This document shows positions 15,820 to 20,000 of a stretch of 20,000 bases of DNA, piece after piece. Origin of the DNA: Prorocentrum cordatum. Its lineage: Eukaryota; Sar; Dinophyceae; Prorocentrales; Prorocentraceae. The stretch spans positions 148,042 through 168,041 of the forward strand of contig CAUYUJ010001436.1 of the NCBI GenBank assembly GCA_963575745.1, read 5' to 3'. Within the stretch, counting starts at the first letter, position 1; the number at the start of each line of letters is the position of its first letter. The translations under genes and the position numbers were made by a program. The notes beneath the pieces were generated by a model, which was given only the letters and a program-made list of their open reading frames with translations, was not told the origin of the DNA and ran no database searches.

Positions 15820-16150
15820 CCTGCATTGCCCAGCTGCTTGGTGGCGCTCTTTAGCCCTGCCAGCCGCCCTGCAGTGCACTGCTGACTCGCCTTCCCGCGA
15901 CCGCCTCAGCGCCCGCCGCACCGCGCTGGCCTGCCCAGCCCTCCGCCGCGCGCACCAGCTGCTGCCTCCTCTCCGCCGCACCTCTTCCCCCTGGCCCCCG
16001 TCGGCCTGCACCGCCCGGCTGCCTGGCGGCGCTCCGTCGCCCTGGCGCCCGCCATGCACTGCCACGCTGGCTCGTCTCTTGGCGACTGCCTCAACGCCCA
16101 CCGCGCTGGCCTGCTCAGTCCGCCGCCGCGCGCCCCAGCTGTTGCCTCCG
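15820..16150. repeat. Tandem duplication, ~184-bp unit, GC-rich
   Basis: Landmark pairs are CCTGCATTGCCCAGCTGC (15821) with CCTGCACCGCCCGGCTGC (about 16004); GGTGGCGCTC (15840) with GGCGGCGCTCC (about 16024); CTGCAGTGCACTGC (15870) with ATGCACTGCCACGC (about 16052); and ACCGCGCTGGCCTG followed by CCAGCTG-TGCCTCC in both. Confidence 0.75.
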
Positions 16151-16470
16151 TGCACCCCACGCCCGGGCACCCGGTCCGCCTGCCGCCCGCTGCTCCCGCC
16201 CCTTTGCTTGGTGGGCTCCGCCCGCAATGGGGCTGCTGGCCCCGCCCCTAGGTGCGCCCGCGACGCCGCCCCGCGCCGCTGCCAGGGGCTGGCCCGCAGC
16301 CTTGCCGCTCCGCGCGCTCCCCGCGGCGCTGTTGCGTGAGAGCGCCCCCCTCCTCCCCTCCCCTTCCGCGGTCGCCCTCTCCTGGCCCTCCCCCCTCTTG
16401 TATGTGGGACCGTTCGACACGTCGTAGCCCAGCGCGAGCGGATCGCCTCTGCCGCGCCGCGACGGAAAAG
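16151..16470. other. GC-rich sequence without a supported gene
   Basis: It is similar in composition to the flanking duplications. No motif or domain is seen in either strand's open frames. Confidence 0.4.
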
Positions 16471-16690
16471 TGTGTCGGTCTGGCGGTTCCGTGCCGGCCG
16501 TCGCCGCCCCGTCGCCGCCTCGTCGCCGCCCGTCGCTTGGGTTTGTGTCGGTCTGGCGGCTCCGTGCCGGCCGTCGCCGCGGAAAATCGCCGCCTCGTCG
16601 TTGTCCGTCGTCTGTGCCTGTCTGTCGGTCGCAGCGTTTGTTGCCGCCGTCGCCTCCCCGTCGCGACCTCGTCGCCGCCCGTGGTCGTGC
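16471..16690. repeat. CGTCGCCGC-rich minisatellite with ~73-bp higher order
   Basis: TGTGTCGGTCTGGCGG-TCCGTGCCGGCCGTCGCCGC occurs at 16471 and again at 16544. Both are followed by CGTCGCCGCC, TCGTCGCCGCC and related words; a third, weaker TGTCTGTCGGTCGCAGCG lies near 16618. Confidence 0.75.
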
Positions 16691-16721
16691 ACCACAAATA
16701 TTGCACAACGAAGAACATCTT

Positions 16722-16833
16722 ATCGCAATCGCCACCGCAAGGGTTTTGCAAACCAAGTTGCGGGTGGGTGGGTGGGATGCTTGCAGGAGCATGGGATGTG
16801 TCAACTCGTCTGTAAAAACCAATGGCACCAAAC
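16722..16833. repeat. Duplicated ~112-bp G-rich block, copy 1
   Basis: TCGCAATCGCCACCGCAAGG, TTTGCAAACCAAGTTGCGGG and the G-tract TGGGTGGGTGGGATG match 18938-19048 almost base for base over the first ~60 bases, then more loosely through CAACTCG and GCACCA. The four G-runs GGGTGGGTGGGTGGG (about 16762-16776) could form a G-quadruplex. Confidence 0.9.
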
Positions 16834-17004
16834 AAATTCTCCTCTCAAGGCAAAAAAATAAGTTCTGCCCCCCTCCCCCCCCGGGGTTAACGCCCCCGCG
16901 GGAACCGATGCAAAACGCACCAGCCAGGCCGGTATCGCCCCCCTGTCATTCCTAGCAGAAATATTATGCGCGCGCACTCGTTCATCAACAACCATCAGTT
17001 TCCA

Positions 17005-17512
17005 AAAACCCCTTGCAACACGCGCGCGCGTCGTCGCGCGCGCATGCCGAAATCCTCCAAAAACCTTATGGTTTCGCAGCGCGGATTCCAGGACAAAAAA
17101 GCACGCGCGCGCTCTTGCGAATTCTAAAAAGAAGAAGCATTTTTTCAACAGTTTCAGAGCATGCTGCCAAACGGGCTTCGCGCGCGCGCATGTCGAAATC
17201 GTTCGAACGCCCTTGCGCGCGTGCCGTCGCGAGAACCCTTTGTAACTAATGAGACGAAGTGCGCGCGCGCGTCGTCGCGCGAATGCCGAAATCCTCCAAA
17301 AACCTTCGGGTCCAGAGGGAATTCGAAATCGAGTGTCCAACAAACATACAAAACACATGGTTCGCAACACGGATTCTCAACAAAAGCGTGCGCGCGCACT
17401 CTTGCGAATTCTTAAGGAAACCATGCGTTGTTCAACCTATTCATAAAATGCTACCAAACGGGCTTCGCGCGCGCGTGTCTAAATCGTTTGAACGCCCTTG
17501 CGCGCGTGCTGG
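17005..17512. repeat. ~290-bp satellite, cluster 1 (two units, first internally deleted)
   Basis: Each unit contains a CGCGCGCG run, GTCGTCGCGCG, ATGCCGAAATCC (17044 and 17283), CCAAAAACCTT, a block ending CTCTTGCGAATTCT, ATGCTRCCAAACGGGCTTCG (17161 and 17448), another CGCGCG run, AATCGTT-GAACGCCCTTGCGCG and GTCGCGAGAACCC. Unit 1 lacks about 48 bases after TTCG-AGCG. Alternating CG/CA runs could adopt Z-DNA. Confidence 0.9.
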
Positions 17513-17660
17513 GGTGGCACAGTCCGTGTCAAATAATACCATGCGAGCCGCTCTCGCGCGTGTGCCGCGCGCATTTCGAATCCCACCAGCCCTCCGGGTG
17601 TAGGTGATTTAGGGAGTTTCCTCTTCCACCCCTCCTTCTTCCCCTTCGGGGAGGGGTTTA
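17505..17660 (+). repeat. tRNA-like head plus body: candidate SINE
   Basis: TGGCACAGTCCG (17513) resembles a pol III A box (TRGCNNAGYNGG, one mismatch), and TTTCGAATCC (17572) resembles a B box (GWTCRANNC, one mismatch). They lie about 60 bases apart. GCTGGGG before the A box can pair with CACCAGC after the B box like an acceptor stem, and GGCAC/GTGTC can make a D-arm-like stem. No anticodon or T stem forms, so it is not a working tRNA gene. The sequence after the B box recurs at 13893-13965 without the head, as a 5'-truncated SINE copy would. No poly(A) or simple-repeat tail was identified. Confidence 0.4.
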
Positions 17661-17819
17661 CCCCTCCCCCTGCCCCCTCCCCTGGACCTGAACAGGGGGT
17701 TCTGCGAGATGTCGGAGCGTCCAAAACGGCCTCGGCGAGGAAGCCAAAATCATTGGTTTTAGTTGGGATTTGGCCCCATTTTGGCCTCTTGGGGGGGGCC
17801 CTACTTGAACCCCCCCTCT
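17661..17819. other. Spacer, nothing recognised
   Basis: Mixed sequence including AGGGGTTTACCCCT, a short inverted repeat, and TTGGCCCCATTTTGGCC, which already resembles the minisatellite words that follow. Confidence 0.4.
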
Positions 17820-18052
17820 TGTTTGATCGATCTCCTCCAACATGGCCCCAAAATGGCCCCAATAGGCCCCCCAAAGGCCCCAGGAGGCCCCCCAAAGGAG
17901 CCCAAGCGGCCCCAAGAGGCCCCCCCGAAGCACCCAAGACGCCGAAGAGCCCCCTACGACCGCCAAGAGACCCCCAAGACGTCCCAAGACGCCCAAGAGA
18001 TACCCCAAGAGGCTCCAGAGGCTCCGAGAAGCATCCAAGAAACCTCTGGCCC
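17820..18052. repeat. GGCCCCAAGAGGCC-type degenerate minisatellite
   Basis: Words of about 9-12 bases such as CCCCAAAATGG, CCCCAAGAGG and CCCCCAAAGG follow one another with changing length. The plus strand reads KRPQEAP/PKRPP-like peptide, the minus strand LLGPLGGLLG-like peptide. Similar Pro/Arg/Lys and Gly/Leu repeats are, to my recollection, frequent in dinoflagellate gene models; here there is no start, conserved frame or domain, so I call repeat DNA. Confidence 0.75.
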
Positions 18053-18061
18053 TTTTGCTTG

Positions 18062-18200
18062 CTCTCCTCCTCCTCATTCCTCCTCCTGTCCCTTCTCATC
18101 CTCCGCCTCCCCCTCCCCCTCTCCCCTCCGCCTCCTCCTCCTCCTCCTCCTCCTCCTCCTCCTCCTCCTCCTCCTCCTCCTCCTCCTCATCCTATTCGTC
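18062..18200. repeat. (TCC)n-type pyrimidine tract
   Basis: About 140 bp, pure (TCC)n from 18129 to about 18187, with looser CTCC/TTCC on the left. Pyrimidines are again on the plus strand. Confidence 0.95.
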
Positions 18201-18371
18201 CTCCTTCTCCCTACTCCCTCATCCATCCCTCAAATTCTCTCCTTCGCCCCATCTCTCCTTTACTCGGTTCGGCCGTCCCCCTCTTTGCTCTCGCACTTCC
18301 CTGATCACCTCTCAAGTCGCCTGGGCATCATTTCTGGATGGGCTGGGGGGGGTACGCGAAACGTCTAAAAT
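18201..18371. other. Spacer, nothing recognised
   Basis: Mixed sequence, pyrimidine-rich to about 18290, then ordinary. No gene is seen. Confidence 0.4.
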
Positions 18372-18530
18372 TTATTTCAAGACGTCCATGAACGACGCGA
18401 AGGCGCCGTCATCGTCGTCGGCGTGATCGGCATCGGCGCCGTCACTGGCCGTGCCGTCGTCGCTGTCAGCATCGTCACCAACATCGCTACTACAGGCCTC
18501 GGAACAAATTAGCGAACACTCATGCCACAT
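18372..18530 (-). CDS. Small acidic open frame (52 codons), doubtful
   Basis: On the minus strand an ATG at 18528-18530, directly after an in-frame TGA, opens 52 codons ending with TAA at 18372-18374. The peptide starts MWHECSL, has an Asp/Ser/Gly-rich middle (DDADSDDGTASD) and ends DGAFASFMDVLK. The acidic middle followed by a hydrophobic end looks like a protein C-terminus, so it could be the last exon of a longer gene. However, the plus strand here is a degenerate GTC/ATC triplet repeat, which alone would give Asp codons on the other strand. Codon third positions are mixed. Function unknown. Confidence 0.2.
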   Translation of the reverse strand: MWHECSLICSEACSSDVGDDADSDDGTASDGADADHADDDDGAFASFMDVLK

Positions 18531-18678
18531 TCATCCGCCAACGCCTCCCCATCCTCCCCCCCATGTTCAAAACTGGCGGTGGGTCTGATGAGATGCACTT
18601 CGGCCGCAGTGCCCCCCCGCGCGTGCCAACATTGAGTTTTTGGGGGGAGAGTGTTCAATAATTGTTTCCCTCTACCGT
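18531..18678. other. Spacer, nothing recognised
   Basis: Mixed sequence with TTTTTGGGGGGAG near 18638. No gene or clear repeat is seen. Confidence 0.4.
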
Positions 18679-18703
18679 ATCACCATCACCATCATCATCG
18701 TCG

Positions 18704-18741
<38 letters not shown>
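18679..18741. repeat. (ATC)n microsatellite
   Basis: About 20 ATC triplets with early ACC and GTC variants (ATCACCATCACCATC, ATCGTCGTC) and then a clean (ATC)n run. Confidence 0.97.
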
Positions 18742-18937
18742 GTGTCTACCCTTGTCGGCGTTGCCATGATACCGCGCCCGTCCAAGTCGCCGGCTCGCAC
18801 TCACATGCCCGCCTGGATGTGCCGAGCGGTCAACACCACCGCGGCCGCGTCGTCCGCGCCAGACTACCTGGCCGCTGCGTGCGCGCATGCGCGGGCTGGC
18901 GCGGCCGCAGAGATGCAACAGCCAGCGCGAAGCACTC
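18742..18937. other. GC-rich spacer, nothing recognised
   Basis: Mixed sequence with two GCGGCCGC-type words. It leads directly into copy 2 of the duplicated G-rich block. Confidence 0.4.
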
Positions 18938-19048
18938 ATCGCAATCGCCGCCGCATGAGGTTTGCAAACCAAGTTGCGGGTGGGTGGGTGGGATGTTTGC
19001 GCGAGCAGTGGAGTGGACAACTCGCTGCGAACAGAAGTTAATTGCACC
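18938..19048. repeat. Duplicated ~112-bp G-rich block, copy 2
   Basis: It matches 16722-16833 in the same orientation: TCGCAATCGCCGCCGCATGA, TTTGCAAACCAAGTTGCGGG, TGGGTGGGTGGGATG, then ACAACTCGCTG and TTGCACCA. Confidence 0.9.
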
Positions 19049-19125
19049 ACATAGACTGCACATCAGAATCGTGCGACATAGATTGCACCAGACATGTTGC
19101 TCCACATGCATTGCGCATCATAGAT
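19040..19125. repeat. ~14-bp degenerate minisatellite, ATTGCACCACATAG
   Basis: About six units: ATTGCACCACATAG, ACTGCACATCAGA, ATCGTGCGACATAG, ATTGCACCAGACATG, TTGCTCCACATGC, ATTGCGCATCATAG. Related words occur at 10651-10680, 10820-10897 and about 16687-16712. Confidence 0.65.
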
Positions 19126-19146
19126 TCTCCTTTCTCAAAGGAGAAT
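19124..19146. repeat. Perfect hairpin, 10-bp stem
   Basis: ATTCTCCTTT and AAAGGAGAAT are perfect inverted copies with a 3-base loop CTC. A run of nine or ten C follows at about 19152. Without a gene next to it no role can be given. The counterpart near 16841 (AATTCTCCTCTCAAGG) has lost the second arm. Confidence 0.7.
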
Positions 19147-19324
19147 AGACTCTCCCCCCCCCGGACTTATCCGTTCCCCGTTCGGGTATGTAAATCATGT
19201 ATGGTTCTGACAACTCGTTCATTCTAAATATGAAATCGTACCATCCCAGCTAGGCCGGGTTCCCCCCCCCTGAGGTGCCCTTGCAAAAAAAACACTATGC
19301 GGTGACATTGTTTGTTCTAACATA
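19147..19324. other. Spacer inside the duplicated segment
   Basis: AGCTAGGCCGGGTTCCCCCC (about 19249) resembles AGCCAGGCCGGTATCGCCCC (about 16923), and CTCGTTCATTC resembles CTCGTTCATCA near 16976. The duplicated segment is therefore continuous but rearranged and diverged between its better-kept ends. No gene is seen. Confidence 0.5.
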
Positions 19325-19808
19325 GCGCTTTTTCGCGAATCTCTTGCAAACAATAAGACGAAGTGCACGCGCGCGCGTCGTCGCGCGCGCATGCCGAAAT
19401 CCTTCAAAAACCTTCGGTGCCGGAAGGATTTCGCAATCGAGTTTCCAAACAACCTACAAAAACATAGGGTTTCGCAACACTGATTTGCTAAAAAAACTTC
19501 CGCGCGAGCTCTTGCGAAATCTTAAGAAAACCATAGGTTTTTCAAGATTTTCACAACATGCTACCAAACGGGCTTCGCGCGCGCGCATGTCGAAATCTGT
19601 CGAACGCCCTTGCGCGTGTGCCGTCGCGAGAACCCTCTGCAAAAAATGGGACGAAGTGCAGACGCGAGCGTCGTCGCGGGCGTATGCCGAAAACCTTCAA
19701 AACCCATCGGTTTCGGACGGATTTCGCAATCGTGCGTCCAAAAAGCCTACAACAACCGAAGGTTTCGCAACGCGGATTTTCAACAAAAGCGTGCGCGCGC
19801 GCTCTTGC
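19325..19808. repeat. ~290-bp satellite, cluster 2 (about 1.6 units)
   Basis: Same family as 17005-17512: ATGCCGAAA at 19391 and 19684 (293-bp spacing), CTACCAAACGGGCTTCG at 19561, GTCGCGAGAACCC at 19623, GACGAAGTGCA before each GTCGTCGCG. The second unit breaks off at GCTCTTGCG and runs directly into the (CGT)n tract. Confidence 0.9.
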
Positions 19809-20000
19809 GCCGTCGTCGTCGTCGTCGCCGTCCTCCCTCCTCCCGCGTCGTCGTCGTCGTCGCCTACGTCGTCCTCTGTCTTTTCTCGTGTTCGTCGTCG
19901 TCGTCCTCTTTGGCGTCGTGGTCGTTTCCGTCGTCGTTGTCGCCGTGGTCGCTCGTCCTCCTCCTCCCACGTCGTCGTCGTCGTCCGTCGTCGGCGTCTC
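19809..20000. repeat. (CGT)n-rich tract, cut by window end
   Basis: CGTCGTCGTCGTCGTCG runs alternate with CCTCC and TCGTGG words. All open frames across it are repeat-driven. It continues past the window edge. Confidence 0.95.

Noticed and set aside
15289-16695. 468-codon minus-strand open frame
   Set aside because: It is Arg/Ala/Gly-rich and crosses tandem duplications and the CGTCGCCGC minisatellite. No domain is seen.
17505-17590. Working tRNA gene
   Set aside because: The boxes and an acceptor-like stem are present, but no T stem or anticodon arm forms.
18938-19015. Coding exon with a conserved FANQVAGGWVGCL peptide in both copies
   Set aside because: The two copies are equally conserved at all codon positions, and the frames break soon after. 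DNA-level duplication explains it.
19124-19160. Rho-independent terminator
   Set aside because: The hairpin is followed by a C run, not T, and the context is eukaryotic with no gene upstream.
1-20000. Spliced-leader RNA, snRNA or rRNA genes
   Set aside because: I looked for the dinoflagellate spliced-leader core and for conserved rRNA words and saw none. A profile search would be needed to exclude diverged copies.

Overview
This window looks like gene-poor, GC-rich nuclear DNA of a protist, most likely a dinoflagellate. No intact gene can be supported. The reasons for the guess are: (i) two frameshifted remnants of retroelement RNase H domains, with motif wording that I associate with dinoflagellate retroelements; (ii) G/C-ending codons in the only other coding-like stretch; (iii) a minisatellite at 17.8-18.05 kb that reads as Gly/Leu-rich or Pro/Arg/Lys-rich peptide, a type I recall from dinoflagellate gene models; (iv) very abundant micro- and minisatellites with no bacterial-type operons, tRNAs or rRNAs. 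The taxonomic call is inference and no search was run.

Layout. 1-1.7 kb holds four diverged copies of a ~130-bp dispersed repeat plus a local 130-bp duplication. 1.64-2.54 kb is a degenerate (TATGC)-type pentanucleotide block. 2.64-3.04 kb is the first broken RNase H domain, followed by extremely GC-rich DNA, a CCCGGGTCAGC minisatellite, a pyrimidine tract and an AAGCAATGCC pentamer/decamer satellite. 4.1-5.9 kb carries several small tandem repeats, a foldback (MITE-like) element and a 9-bp minisatellite. 6.3-6.65 kb has a possible 3' exon on the minus strand. 6.88-10.84 kb is rich in short inverted-repeat elements, two of them bounded by apparent 5-bp target-site duplications. They are interrupted by an 11-bp minisatellite and a ~1.2-kb (TCC)n-type pyrimidine tract. 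11.1-13.0 kb is microsatellite and minisatellite DNA, including the only purine-rich tract on the plus strand.

13.02-13.86 kb holds the second RNase H remnant, with all four catalytic positions recognisable across three reading-frame segments, plus a probable downstream tail. 14.1-15.15 kb is a three-unit satellite with a nested 53-bp subrepeat. 15.2-16.7 kb is GC-rich with tandem duplications. 16.7-17.5 kb and 18.9-19.8 kb are related duplicated segments, each a G-rich ~110-bp block followed by ~290-bp satellite units. Between them lie a tRNA-like/SINE-like sequence, the 17.8-kb minisatellite, a (TCC)n tract and an (ATC)n tract. The window ends inside a (CGT)n-rich tract.

There is no gene network to describe. 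The biology visible here is repeat expansion, retroposition (RNase H remnants, SINE-like piece) and short non-autonomous foldback elements. All coordinates of repeats and element edges were read by eye and may be off by a few bases.
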